Positions 37,829-47,166 of a stretch of 64,000 nucleotides of DNA are shown here, piece after piece (position 1 is the first letter of the stretch; each line of letters begins with the position of its first letter). The stretch is from Desulfococcaceae bacterium HSG9. Its GTDB lineage: Bacteria; Desulfobacterota; Desulfobacteria; Desulfobacterales; JAUCGF01. The stretch spans positions 31,673 through 95,672 of the forward strand of contig JAUCGF010000077.1 in assembly GCA_030378005.1 (NCBI GenBank), in the 5' to 3' direction. The notes under the pieces were generated by a model. That model did not search any database and was not told the origin of the DNA. It worked only from the letters and a program-made list of their open reading frames with translations. A program made the position numbers and the translations under genes.

Positions 37829-38212
37829 TTGTTACCTCCTTTAATCTTTTTAATAAAGTGACATAGTCATCTTTTTCTTTAGCATCCCCAATTAAGAAGC
37901 CCTTGAGCTAACCTAAGTAGTTTGACAAAAATTTTTAATATTGAAGGCATTTGAAGTTCGGAAACCTCGCAGGTCTAATGCGGCCAGGTAAGGTGTGCAA
38001 AATGCCGTCTGTGATGTCCGTATTTACACAAACCCTCATCGGCATTTTGCCCACCACTTTAACAACACACCATTGTCTCAAATCAATTTTGCCGTTGTAA
38101 CGATATGATACGGCTTGTAAAAGGTGGGCAAAGCCCGATTGTTTTTAGGGCATTTGTTTGACAGCCGTCATATCAGGCAATAAACATCAATCGAATCCTG
38201 ATTTTGCCCACT
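37829..38212. other. Gap holding left inverted-repeat block of the HNH cassette
   Basis: There is no gene here. Segment 37986-38075 (AAAATGCCGTCTGTGATGTC ... TTTTGCCCACCACTTTAA) matches, in inverted orientation, 39829-39917; segment 38160-38217 (CAGGCAATAAACATCAAT ... TTGCCCAC) matches 39705-39745 and 39919-39996 inverted. It ends at the stop codon of the HNH gene. Confidence 0.7.
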
Positions 38213-39091
38213 CTACCTGACTTCATAGCGCATTAATAGCATATCTTTCAACTCGTCGATATCTTCAGCCCCTCCTTGCAGTTTATGTAACATTCTATGA
38301 CAATTCGCGCAGACGGTGATCAAATCATCAACCGATACTGTCTGCGGACCGTCAAGTTGAGTAAGCGGCACAATATGATGCGCTTCCGCAAAATCCTTTC
38401 CGATTTCACCGTAAACATCCTGGAATTTCATTTCACATATTTGGCATTGATATTTATCTTGTTGTTTCCTCAGAAGTGATAAATAAGGGTTTCTTTCTCT
38501 TCTGAGATGCGTTACCACCTGTTTACGATTTTCTTTGGCAGAATATACATCTGTATCATCTGGTTTTGGGACGGATTTTTGATTTTCAGATAAAGCCCTG
38601 CCTATTGCAACATAGAATCCCACTATTCTTTCAACAAGAGCGTCATTTACATTTTTACTCAAATCATTAATTGTGTAAAAAAACCAACCACCTGCTGTGT
38701 TAGGGTTAAGTTCTAAGGTAGGCTTCCCATAATTTTTCTTGTCCAGTTTCGATTGCTCCTCATCTGAATCTTTAAATAAGCTCGCAACCCTTCCAAACAT
38801 ATTTTCATGGTTAATTTGTTCTAAAAAACGCTCCATTATGTTTTTTTCTCTAAACGAAACACAATATTGGAATTGCATTTTATTCCACCCAGGTATATCA
38901 TCTAACCAAATTTCAAATCGGCATTTATCCCATCCATCAACCCATCCAATCTGGACATTCCAACCATTAGTATATCGGTCAGTACGTTTTGCGAAGTTAC
39001 GATTTAGTCTAATGGGCATACCTTCGATAATTGGCTCAAGCCTTTCTATAACTTTTTCCGCCAGATTTCTTAAATCCTTATAATTCATCAT
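38213..39091 (-). CDS. HNH endonuclease (McrA-like modification-dependent nuclease candidate)
   Basis: A 292-residue protein. The C-terminal HNH fold (about 215-275) is complete: CQICEMKF, AEAHHIVPLTQL and DDLITVCANCHRMLHK give two zinc-type CxxC pairs plus the HH catalytic pair. Residues 1-150 form an unassigned domain with many aromatic residues (GWNVQIGWVDGWDKCRFEIWLDDIPGW), perhaps a DNA-end or modified-base reader. ATG 39091 follows AAAGGAGAAG. It is next to mcrBC in the same direction, so a type IV restriction or nicking role is likely. Its stop codon lies at the edge of an inverted repeat, suggesting it travels as a cassette. Confidence 0.85.
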   Translation of the reverse strand: MMNYKDLRNLAEKVIERLEPIIEGMPIRLNRNFAKRTDRYTNGWNVQIGWVDGWDKCRFEIWLDDIPGWNKMQFQYCVSFREKNIMERFLEQINHENMFGRVASLFKDSDEEQSKLDKKNYGKPTLELNPNTAGGWFFYTINDLSKNVNDALVERIVGFYVAIGRALSENQKSVPKPDDTDVYSAKENRKQVVTHLRRERNPYLSLLRKQQDKYQCQICEMKFQDVYGEIGKDFAEAHHIVPLTQLDGPQTVSVDDLITVCANCHRMLHKLQGGAEDIDELKDMLLMRYEVR

Positions 39092-39263
39092 TCTTCTCCT
39101 TTTTTCTTGGTTCCTTCATAAGTTCCCCGTTATTTGATTTTGTTTACGACATTACCATTCTCTAATCGACCCAAAATGTTATCATATTCAGGCAAGTGAC
39201 TCAAACCGCTGTGTTTTGGATCACATTAACGATTCCCGGGAAAATCGGTCAACACTTTTTCCG

Positions 39264-39746
39264 TTAAATCAGATAATCAAAATCAAACCCATATTCCTCA
39301 TACCCCTTTTGAATATGTTCAAGATACTCAGGCTCAGGTTTTTGTTCCTCAACCAATTGATCCGGATGCGCAATATACGCTTGTACGATAGTGTTGTTAC
39401 CATCAATCGCACGAAATGGCAAACTGATGCGCAAATAGTGGTCAGGCGTCCCCTCATATTGATCCAATAAATTCAACTGATGCGATGTGATCCGGTAAGC
39501 AACAGCCGGGCATTTTACGTTATCACCGCTAAAAGCGATATTCGCATAAGCCGTCTGTGTTTTTTGCGCCTTTTTATTGAAAACCAGCCGAAACCCTTCG
39601 ACATATCCTTTCCGAAGCGCATCCGGCTGGCCGATTCTTTGAACCAGACGGGCGCTGTTCATATTTGACCCATACGCCATAACCCATTGTTTATCAGAAC
39701 GTAGGGTGGCAACTGCATGATTCAATCGGTATTTATTGCTGAACAA
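39264..39746 (-). CDS. Gamma-glutamylcyclotransferase-like (AIG2/GGCT) protein, N-terminus uncertain
   Basis: Up to 160 residues. The GGCT fold is shown by MAYGSNMNSARL, the acidic residue in YEGTPDHYLRISLP and the strand AYIAHPDQL. The family cyclises or cleaves gamma-glutamyl groups, and many members have unknown substrates. The open frame begins at TTG 39746, but its first ~16 codons coincide with the inverted repeat bounding this cassette. ATG 39680 would cut into the first beta strand. Either a repeat-derived start is used or the original start was lost by insertion. No convincing ribosome site is seen. It is the second gene of the repeat-bounded pair. Confidence 0.75.
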   Translation of the reverse strand: MFSNKYRLNHAVATLRSDKQWVMAYGSNMNSARLVQRIGQPDALRKGYVEGFRLVFNKKAQKTQTAYANIAFSGDNVKCPAVAYRITSHQLNLLDQYEGTPDHYLRISLPFRAIDGNNTIVQAYIAHPDQLVEEQKPEPEYLEHIQKGYEEYGFDFDYLI

Positions 39747-39996
39747 GACGGCAATACACCAATGCTGTTAGGTGCATCAGAAATCGGATTTTTTGGAAAA
39801 ATCCGATTGCTTAAATTGCTTGAAAACAATGGGTTGTGATTAAAATGGTGGGCAAAATGACGACGAAGGTTTGTGTCAATGCGGACGTTGGAGGCGGCAT
39901 TTTACCCACCCTACCAAGTTATGCCGTAGGGTGGGCAACATCCTGATTCAATTGATGTTTATTGCCTGACAAGACGGCAAGACACAAATGCTGTCA
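39705..39996. repeat. Right repeat block of the HNH/GGCT cassette
   Basis: Contains an inverted copy of 37986-38075 (at 39829-39917) and two direct copies of a ~100-base unit (39720-39818 and 39944-40042), each ending in an AATCGG palindrome. The unit shares CAAGACGGCAA, GCATCAGAAATCGG and CTTAAATTG. Confidence 0.75.
39779..39808. repeat. AATCGG palindrome, copy 8
   Basis: AGAAATCGGATTTTT with AAAAATCCGATT; part of a ~100-base direct repeat, second copy at 39944-40042. Confidence 0.9.
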
Positions 39997-40004
39997 GGTG
40001 CATC

Positions 40005-40037
40005 AGAAATCGGATTTTTTGGAAAAATCCGATTTCT
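40005..40037. repeat. AATCGG palindrome, copy 9
   Basis: AGAAATCGGATTTTT and AAAAATCCGATTTCT; direct-repeat partner of copy 8. The remaining 40043-40226 shows no gene. Confidence 0.9.
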
Positions 40038-40226
40038 TAAATTGAATGAATCAGTCAGCTTTCATAGACTTTGGAAGTTTAGGAAAGCGCTTCTGATGTG
40101 GAAAAAATCCTTTTCAAATAAAATCCTTAAACAGTAAGCGAGTTGAAACAATTTATCAAAGAAACGCTTTTGGAAAACCGAACATTGAAAACGGTGAATG
40201 GCGAACTGATTAATACTACATTTACT

Positions 40227-40667
40227 TTAGGGAATGAGCCTGCCATGCCGTAACAGTTTCGTAACCTGGGCACCTCGGATTTTTTGGTCCTGAGCGTCTT
40301 TTCTCTGAAAAGCTTCCGCCAGTTTAGGGAAAAGCTCCTCAAGCTTTACAGGTTTAAGAAGGTAATCAAAGGCTCCCAGCTTCATGCCTTCAATACTTGT
40401 CTCCATCGATCCGTGTCCGGTAAGAAGAAGAACCTCGCAAAGGGGTTGCATCTTCTTGATCTCCCGCAGGGTTTCAATCCCATCCATGCCACCTGGCATT
40501 TTGATATCCAGGATTACCACATCAATCGAATTTTTTTTAAGTATTTCCAGGGCATCTTCACCACTTTGAACACCGGTTGCGTTCATTTTCCTTTTACTCA
40601 GGCGTTTAACCAGGGTTTCCGTAAAATCTTCCTCGTCGTCCACTACTAAAATACTGAAATTTTTCAT
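40227..40667 (-). CDS. Single-domain response regulator
   Basis: A 146-residue receiver: ILVVDDEEDFTETL, acceptor Asp54 (VVILDIKMPGGMDG, with an extra Gly relative to the usual MPGMDG), Thr in LLLTGHG, Lys in LLKPV, and a charged tail. Start ATG 40667 follows AGAGGAGAA; the frame upstream to 40727 is leader. It is third in a minus-strand unit after the Cache kinase (41269) and another receiver (40760), both on the same strand with short gaps. Confidence 0.93.
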   Translation of the reverse strand: MKNFSILVVDDEEDFTETLVKRLSKRKMNATGVQSGEDALEILKKNSIDVVILDIKMPGGMDGIETLREIKKMQPLCEVLLLTGHGSMETSIEGMKLGAFDYLLKPVKLEELFPKLAEAFQRKDAQDQKIRGAQVTKLLRHGRLIP

Positions 40668-40759
40668 ATTATTCTCCTCTTTGATGATTTTGGTCCTGGT
40701 ATTTCTATTTTTGCACTCCGATGACATTAGCCAATATTAACAGGATACAAAATATAAAT

Positions 40760-41224
40760 TTACTCTTGTTCATCTTTGCCCTGCGTATATATGTTGTCAG
40801 GAAACCGAATCAGTTTTTTAATGTCTCCTTTTCTCAATTTATCATCGTGTGCGCTCTTTGCTTCAAGGGCTTCTCCGATTTTGATAAGAAGTTCATCCAG
40901 TTTGATAGGTTTTAAAACATAATCAAAAGCGCCCAGTTCCATGCCTTCAACACTTGTTTCCTTGGATGCATAACCGGTCAGCAGGATAATTTCCGTAAGG
41001 GGTTGTATTTTTTTCATCGCGCGCAGCGTTTCGATTCCGTCCATTCCACCCGGCATTTTCACATCCAGAATTACCGCGTCGAATCTCTTTTGCCGCATTA
41101 TTTCAAGAGCCTTCTCACCACTGGCGACTCCCGTAGCTTTGATCTGTCTTAGCTGTAGGCGATTCATCAGGGTATCTAAAAAATCGACCTCGTCATCCAC
41201 AACCAGGATTCTCAAATAATACAT
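40760..41224 (-). CDS. Single-domain response regulator
   Basis: A 154-residue receiver: ILVVDDEVDFLDTL, Asp54 (AVILDVKMPGGMDG), Thr in ILLTGYA, Lys in VLKPI, tail KKLIRFPDNIYTQGKDEQE. It has the same MPGGMDG insertion as 40227 and is its paralogue. It lies 44 bases after the Cache kinase stop, so it is very likely a direct phospho-target of that kinase. Confidence 0.93.
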   Translation of the reverse strand: MYYLRILVVDDEVDFLDTLMNRLQLRQIKATGVASGEKALEIMRQKRFDAVILDVKMPGGMDGIETLRAMKKIQPLTEIILLTGYASKETSVEGMELGAFDYVLKPIKLDELLIKIGEALEAKSAHDDKLRKGDIKKLIRFPDNIYTQGKDEQE

Positions 41225-41268
41225 AATTTCACCCTTTAGGCATTTTCACAGGTTATCACTTTCCGCCA

Positions 41269-42930
41269 TCATTTCTTTTCAGGCTTTACAACTGGAATTG
41301 TTACAATGAATTTCGCACCATGCCCCATCACACTTTGCACTTTAATGGAACCGCCCATTTTATTTATAATATTGTATATCACCCAAAGCCCAAGTCCGAT
41401 GCCTTTGCCGGTTACTTTGGTCGTATAAAAAGGATCGAATATTTTATTCTGCACATCCTCCGCAATGCCGGAACCGTCATCCTTGAAATTTATATAAATT
41501 TCAGTATCATTGCAATCGGTTGTGATTTCGATTAACCCGTCTTTGCCGATGGCGTCGATTGCATTGTTGATAAGGTTTAAAAACACCTGCTGGAGTTGCG
41601 CCTGGTCACTGGCGATAATCGGCAAATCCTTTGTAAAATCCACCTGAATTTGGATATTATTTATCCGGGCATAATTTTCGACCATGTCGATGGTCTGGTT
41701 CAAAGTTTCGTTGATATCGACGTCTTCCAGCCGAGGCTCCATTTTTCGGGCAAAACCAAGCATATTATGAACCACTTTTCGCGCCCGCTCGACGTGCTCT
41801 TCTATTTTTAAAACAGATAAGCGGAACTCTTTAAAATTTTCACTTTCTTGAAATTCTTCTTCTTCAAGAAGGTCTTCAATCCATCCGGTTTTCTGTAAAA
41901 TCACCGCCAAAGGGTTGTTGATTTCGTGAGCGACACCGGCCGCCATTTTGCCAATTGCGGCCATTTTATCCGATTGAACCAGTTTGGCATTCATTTCAAC
42001 CATCTTTTTGTCAGATTCTTTCAGATGCTTTACCGTAATACGTGTGGTAAATATCGTTGTCAGGATTATGGCCATCAATCCGATGGAAATTATAAGGATT
42101 TCGGTGTAGCGAACGGCAAATAATTCTTCCATCAATTCGGCCGGGTCCTGCTCAATGACCAGCAGCCATTTATTATTTTTCAGCCAGCTTCCCGCACAGA
42201 GTACGGGCCTGCCGTTTTTGTCTTTAAGTTCCACAACATCGACCTGGCCGCCGAACAGATTCGGGTCAAGGTCGGATTCAAACAAAATCCGGCCATCGAA
42301 GCGCGGTTGCGTTTCATACACGCCATTACGGTTAATAATGTAGGCGTCACCTGTTTTGCCTATCTGCGCTGACCTGACTATTTCATTCAAAATTTCGGGA
42401 TCGATGGTTGCCCTGAGAATCCAGGGTTTCCAATTTTCATGACGGCGAACGGCGATGATAAAATGGGGCATTTTCCGGTACCCCATGTACACGTCACTCA
42501 TGTAAGCCCCTTTGCTGACGACTTCGGCGAACCATGGCTGGTCAAAGTAGTTCCGGCCTTTAAGGTCATAAGGCCCCACATAAGCGATATGCCGCCCTTG
42601 ATCGTCAATAACCCCCAAATCCACAAAAGCCCCGCATCTTGCATTCATAATCTCAAAAATACGTGCAAGCCTGGTTTCGTCGGATATTTCACTGATGTTG
42701 TGCGTGTCCGCCATGGCGCCAAGGATAGCGGTGCGCTCCTTTAAAAACCGGTTAAGCGCCTCGGCCCGGGCATACGCCCGGTACTTGATCTGACTTTCGG
42801 TGTTTGCCCGAGACGACCGCATAAACTGATAATACATGGTCACGCCAAGTATAAGAAGCGGTGTAAATGAGACCAGCAAGGTTAGCAAGATAATTTTATT
42901 TTGCAGCCGACGGTAGATCATTTCATACAT
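41269..42930 (-). CDS. Cache-domain sensor histidine kinase
   Basis: A 553-residue membrane kinase. Helices about 13-34 and 276-296 flank a periplasmic double-Cache domain (LGVIDDQGRHIAYVGPYDLKG 105-125, GAYMSDVYMGYRKMPHF 141-157). Then coiled coil, HisKA with His335 (GVAHEINNPLAVILQKTGW), HATPase with NLINNAIDAI, DDGSGIA and GIGLGL. The G1 box DDGSG and G2 GKGIGLGL are intact. It is the first gene of the minus-strand kinase-receiver-receiver unit and is divergent from the broken kinase at 43594, with a 663-base gap between them. Confidence 0.93.
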   Translation of the reverse strand: MYEMIYRRLQNKIILLTLLVSFTPLLILGVTMYYQFMRSSRANTESQIKYRAYARAEALNRFLKERTAILGAMADTHNISEISDETRLARIFEIMNARCGAFVDLGVIDDQGRHIAYVGPYDLKGRNYFDQPWFAEVVSKGAYMSDVYMGYRKMPHFIIAVRRHENWKPWILRATIDPEILNEIVRSAQIGKTGDAYIINRNGVYETQPRFDGRILFESDLDPNLFGGQVDVVELKDKNGRPVLCAGSWLKNNKWLLVIEQDPAELMEELFAVRYTEILIISIGLMAIILTTIFTTRITVKHLKESDKKMVEMNAKLVQSDKMAAIGKMAAGVAHEINNPLAVILQKTGWIEDLLEEEEFQESENFKEFRLSVLKIEEHVERARKVVHNMLGFARKMEPRLEDVDINETLNQTIDMVENYARINNIQIQVDFTKDLPIIASDQAQLQQVFLNLINNAIDAIGKDGLIEITTDCNDTEIYINFKDDGSGIAEDVQNKIFDPFYTTKVTGKGIGLGLWVIYNIINKMGGSIKVQSVMGHGAKFIVTIPVVKPEKK

Positions 42931-43593
42931 AATGCTCTCCTCATGTTACATATTATCTGAAACATATAACTTCACAATGTCATGAAATCGTTTTATTTAA
43001 GAAAAAATTGGCATCCTTCATATCTGGATAAAAGTAGTTTACACTTTTAACGTAGAACGATTTTGCAAATCATTTTACGGTCTTTAAATTGTGTGAATCC
43101 AAAAAGTGTCAAATGACAAATGAAACAAGCCAAAAATTATATCTTATTCCAAACTAATAGTCAAATACAAAGAAGAAGTGCGAAAATTATGTTTTTCGCG
43201 TTGAGCAAAGCGGTTTAACAGCGCTTTATTTTTACGAAAGACCGTTTCGCAAATCTGTCGCCAACAGATCAGTTATTCTTAAATCGGTTATATCAAATTG
43301 CAATTGACATGCCAAAAGAGCTAAGAAAACTGATATTCTGATATTCAATATAACAATTTATAACAACATTGGAAAGGTAGCGGACCGATAACGAAAGGGT
43401 GTGATGTCGAAATATTTTACAATATGTAAAGGAACCGCGGCTGATTATTGTGAATCATTCGGGCGCCATACTTTCATTTCCCTGCATTAATTCAGATTTT
43501 TTAGTTGTAGATGATATAAAAATGTGTTGTATTTCCCCCCAAAATAGGTTTTGTGTATCATTAAGATTTTCATTATGTGAGAAAGTATGAAAA
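42931..43593. other. Divergent intergenic region
   Basis: AT-rich, gene-free. It includes a partial CATCCTTCAT/AGTTTACACTTT element (43010-43050) and otherwise nothing I can assign. Promoters for both divergent kinase units must lie here. Confidence 0.5.
43010..43050. repeat. CATCCTTCAT/AGTTTACACTTT family element, partial copy 3
   Basis: GGCATCCTTCATATCTGGAT is followed by AAAAGTAGTTTACACTTTT; only the left half-element is present. It matches the outer arm at 46731-46769. Confidence 0.75.
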
Positions 43594-45249
43594 ATGAATT
43601 TTGAAAGACTCAGGATACTCCTGATAGCGGCATTTATGCTTGTTTCACTGGTTCCCCTGGCCTCACTGGGATATAAACTGATATCCCAGGGAGAAACTCT
43701 GATCGAATAAAAAGCATCCTCCTATTTAAAGGGTTTGTCTGAAAGGAATGCCGAAGCAATAAAAGGGTTCATGATGGAAAGAGTAAATGATATGAACACC
43801 CTTTCCAATATTATTTATATTTTCGGCTTTGATTCCACGATGCTTAAAACACATTTTGATAATATGAAGGCGCAATACAGTTCCTATCTCAGTTTTTTAG
43901 TGCTGGATAAATCCGGGAAATCTGTTTTCTCCACCCCGAATGTTTTCTATGATCCGGCATTGTTTCATTCTGTCGATGAATCAGGAAATTCATGGCTGGG
44001 CGTATGTGTTAAAGATGTCTTTATGTTTACCATCAGACAAGCGCAAATTCCGGTGCTTATGATTTGCGCACCCATACTGAACGGGTCTGAAGAGCGTTAT
44101 GGGCGCTTATGTGCTTTGGTTGATTTCAGACTTGTTGGCGCAATGCTGCGAAAAAGCAATATAGAGGTTACCGGAGAAGTTTATTTGGTGGACAAAAAAG
44201 GCATGTTTTTATCTGCATCACGCTTTGGGGCCAAAGCTCTCACAGACCATATCTCTATGACCGCCATAGCTGCAAGGAAACAGGGGCTTTATGAAACAAC
44301 CGATTACAGAGGGGAGCGTGTTTTGCAGGCCTATCATAAAGTTGATGCGTTCCCGTGGTATGTTATGGCTGACCAGGACATGGCGGAAATTTTGAACCGT
44401 ATCAATGCCTTGGAAAGGGAGGCTGTTGTCTATGGCGTACTAACAGCAATGATTGTTTTCGTCCTTGCCTTTTGCATTTCAACTATAATAGTAAATATTT
44501 TGAAAGCCAAATACCGGTACGAAAAAGAGTTGGAGTTTCAAGTCATTCAAAAAGAAAAACTGGCATCTCTGGGCCTCTTGACTTCAGGACTTGCCCATGA
44601 ATTAAACACACCCCTTGCCAATGCATTACTCTATACCCAGATTGCCAAAGAAGAGCTGGATGAATCCGAAACCGAAACAGAGATAATCCAGGAAAGACTT
44701 TCCACAGTGGTTGATGAAGTCAGGCAGGGCAGTAAAATCATAAGAAATCTACTTGATTTTTCCCGCCATACCCAAAGCGATGCACAAACGACGGATGTCA
44801 ATAAAACCCTGACAAAACTGATGGGTATAGCCGGACCTCATTGCACATCTAAAAAAATCAAAGTGAAAAAAGAACTGGAAAAAGGGATGCCGGATATAAA
44901 AGCGGATGCAAGCACCCTACAGGCCATATTGACCAATCTTGTTTCAAATGCCATTGAAGCCATGCCGGATGGGGGGATGTTGAGATTAAAAACCCGTTAC
45001 GTCCCTGTTTTAAAAATAATAAAAACAGAGATTGCGGATTCCGGGACAGGGATTCACAAGGATGAGCTTATCAAAATATTTAATCCGTTTTTTACAACTA
45101 AAAAACAGGGCGAAGGAACCGGCCTCGGCCTTTTTGTCAGCCATCAGATGGCAAGAAAATTGGGAGGCGATATCAAAGTAATCAGTTCAACCCGGGAAAA
45201 CTCGATCAATTCCGGGACCGTGTTTACCCTTGAATTACCTACTGAGTAA
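43594..45249 (+). pseudogene. Sensor histidine kinase interrupted by an in-frame TAA
   Basis: The frame starts ATG 43594 (MNFERLRILLIAAFMLVSLV, first membrane helix) and meets TAA at 43708-43710, codon 39, then continues in the same frame (KASSYLKGLSERNAEAIKGF) through a Cache-type sensor, second helix (about 44440-44500), HisKA (TSGLAHELNTPLANALLY), and HATPase with NLVSNAIEAM, DSGTGI and GTGLGL boxes. All catalytic motifs are intact, so the loss is recent, or is a sequencing error. Restart at TTG 43735 would give a protein lacking the first helix. It lies 117 bases upstream of its probable partner, the sigma-54 activator. Confidence 0.85.
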
Positions 45250-45266
45250 GCGTTACCAAATAGATT

Positions 45267-45298
45267 GTAGGGTGCGTTAGGCGATAGCCGTAACGCAC
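45267..45298. repeat. GTAGGGTGCGTTAGGCG palindrome
   Basis: GTAGGGTGCGTTAGGCGATA is followed by its near-complement CCGTAACGCAC; a hairpin of the same general style as the GTAGGTCGGGTTAGCG repeats, located between the kinase and its response regulator. Confidence 0.8.
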
Positions 45299-45366
45299 TT
45301 AAATCATTATCTGAATTGAATTTTAATTTTAACTGAATAGTTTTTATCATAGAATTGGGAGACTCT

Positions 45367-46722
45367 ATGCGCGGATATAAAATTTTAATTGTCGAAGATG
45401 ATCTGAAAATGAATCAGGGATTGCTGCATATTATTTCAAAACAGGGTTATGCAGCGGAATCTGTTGATTCCGGGGAAAAAGCCCTTGAAAAGATAAAAAA
45501 TAAAGAATTCGATTTGGTCATATCAGACCTCAAACTTCCCGGCATTGACGGAAGGCAGCTCCTGCAAGCCACAAAAAAGTATGATGCTGATATTCTTTTT
45601 ATCATTATTACGGCCTACGGTACGGTTGGCACGGCGGTAGCAGCCATGAAGGAAGGTGCTGAAGACTATATTTTAAAGCCCTTTGACATGGAAGAGTTGA
45701 GGCTTGTCGTAAAAAAAACCATGGAAAAGCGGAAGCTGCTTTTAAATAATATCCGTTTGCAGCGTCAGCTTGAAAAAAAATATACATTTGAAAATATCAT
45801 CGGAACCAGTGAAGCCATGATGACGATTTTCAAAACTATCAACCGTGTCAAAGATTCAAAGACAACTGTCCTTATCTGCGGGGAGACCGGTACGGGTAAA
45901 GAACTGGTAGCCCGGGCAATCCACTTTAACAGTGACAAGGCTTCAAAGCCTTATCTTCCGGTCAATTGCGCCGCACTTAACGAAAACCTGTTGGCAAGCG
46001 AATTGTTCGGCCATGTGAAAGGGGCCTTTACCGGTGCGATATCAGACAAGCGCGGGCTTTTTGAGGCTGCTGACGGAGGAACCATCTTTCTTGATGAAAT
46101 CGGGGATATCGGGCCGGGACTTCAGCAGACATTCCTAAGAGCGTTGGAAAACGGGGAAATACAGCCCGTAGGCTCATTTGAAAGGAAAAAGGTTACTGTA
46201 AGAATCATTGCCGCGACAAATAAAAATCTTGAGGCCATGGTTGAGCAGGGCAGCTTCAGAAAAGACCTGTACTACAGGCTGAATGTTGTTATTATTGATT
46301 TGCCGCGTTTAAAAGAACGCCAAGGAGATATCGGGATACTGGCACACCATTTTTTAAAACAATATTCAGCTCAAAATAATAAAAGCATAAACCGTATTTC
46401 CCAAGAGGTTATCCGGTTGTTGGAAAATTATGACTGGCCCGGGAACGTCAGGGAACTTGAAAATATAATTGAACGGGCAACGCTTTTTGAAGTCAATAAC
46501 GAAATCACTCCGGACAGCCTTCCTCCTGCGCTGACAACGCCCCCTTCTGTTTCTGACACAGAACCTTTTTCAAAAGATATAAAATCCCTGGAGCAATTGA
46601 GCAAAAAGCATATCATCAAAGTTTTGGAAACGACGAGCGGAAATAAAACACAGGCATCAAAATTATTAGGTGTCAATCGATCCACCCTGTGGCGTATAAT
46701 GAATCGCTTGAAAATGAACTGA
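45367..46722 (+). CDS. Sigma-54-dependent response regulator, NtrC family
   Basis: A 451-residue activator. ATG 45367 is used, after GGGAG; TTG 45355 is rejected. Receiver with Asp54 (VISDLKLPGIDG) about 1-120; AAA+ domain about 140-370 with Walker A GETGTGKE, the sigma-54 contact GAFTGA, Walker B GGTIFLDEIGD and arginine finger region FRKDLYYRLN; Fis-type helix-turn-helix at the C-terminus (KTQASKLLGVNRSTLWRIM). Upstream is its broken kinase. Downstream, 312 bases from its stop, a strong sigma-54 promoter drives the transhydrogenase operon, so that operon is the likely target. Confidence 0.93.
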   Translation: MRGYKILIVEDDLKMNQGLLHIISKQGYAAESVDSGEKALEKIKNKEFDLVISDLKLPGIDGRQLLQATKKYDADILFIIITAYGTVGTAVAAMKEGAEDYILKPFDMEELRLVVKKTMEKRKLLLNNIRLQRQLEKKYTFENIIGTSEAMMTIFKTINRVKDSKTTVLICGETGTGKELVARAIHFNSDKASKPYLPVNCAALNENLLASELFGHVKGAFTGAISDKRGLFEAADGGTIFLDEIGDIGPGLQQTFLRALENGEIQPVGSFERKKVTVRIIAATNKNLEAMVEQGSFRKDLYYRLNVVIIDLPRLKERQGDIGILAHHFLKQYSAQNNKSINRISQEVIRLLENYDWPGNVRELENIIERATLFEVNNEITPDSLPPALTTPPSVSDTEPFSKDIKSLEQLSKKHIIKVLETTSGNKTQASKLLGVNRSTLWRIMNRLKMN

Positions 46723-46730
46723 ATTACAAG

Positions 46731-46877
46731 GCATCCTTCATTTTGACCTAAAAGTAGTTTACACTTTTCGTTGGAGTGCCAAACTTACAGTTTGGCGTTT
46801 GATATACGGCTGTACTGTTAACCGCTAAACTGTAAGTTCAGCACTCCTCCAAATTGTAAACCGGAAAATGAAGGATG
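46731..46877. repeat. CATCCTTCAT/AGTTTACACTTT family element, copy 4 (most complete)
   Basis: Long imperfect palindrome of 147 bases: outer arms GCATCCTTCATTTT and AAAATGAAGGATG; inner AGTTTACA and TGTAAAC; core arms GGAGTGCCAAACTTACAG (46773-46790) and CTGTAAGTTCAGCACTCC (46830-46847). Confidence 0.85.
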
Positions 46878-46922
46878 AAAATTACAATGGCAAAATTCAA
46901 ATAACCCTCCCCTTCGTCGCGG

Positions 46923-46952
46923 TGCGAAACGCAACACCCGTTGCGCTTTGCA
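46923..46952 (+). promoter_or_regulatory. Candidate enhancer site for the NtrC-type regulator
   Basis: TGCGAAACGCAAC (46923-46935) and GTTGCGCTTTGCA (46940-46952) form an inverted repeat with 11 of 13 matches, centred about 124 bases before the predicted start of transcription. That is the usual range for activator sites of sigma-54 promoters. Confidence 0.5.
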
Positions 46953-47033
46953 TCATAGCGTCTTGTTGGCCAGAAATCCCATCTGACAGATATTTTACAG
47001 TATTTACCATAAGTTATCTTTTTATTATTCCTA

Positions 47034-47050
47034 TGGCACACTCTTTGCAT
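47034..47050 (+). promoter_or_regulatory. Sigma-54 promoter of the transhydrogenase operon
   Basis: TGGCACACTCTTTGCAT fits the consensus TGGCAC-N5-TTGCW perfectly, with GG and GC exactly 10 bases apart. Transcription would start near 47062, about 105 bases before ATG 47167. The NtrC-family gene just upstream is the natural activator. Confidence 0.88.
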
Positions 47051-47166
47051 TTGTGATGTCTTTGATTGGGTCAGCTTACAGCGTCGTTTGATAAGAGTTT
47101 TAACTCGTATCATTTGTCGGCGTTGCAGCACAGGTTTATACTAATATTTAAAAAAGCGGAGGACTT

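Noticed and set aside
43708..43710. In-frame TAA as programmed recoding
   Set aside because: TAA is not used for selenocysteine or pyrrolysine, and no recoding signal is seen; a nonsense change or read error is simpler.
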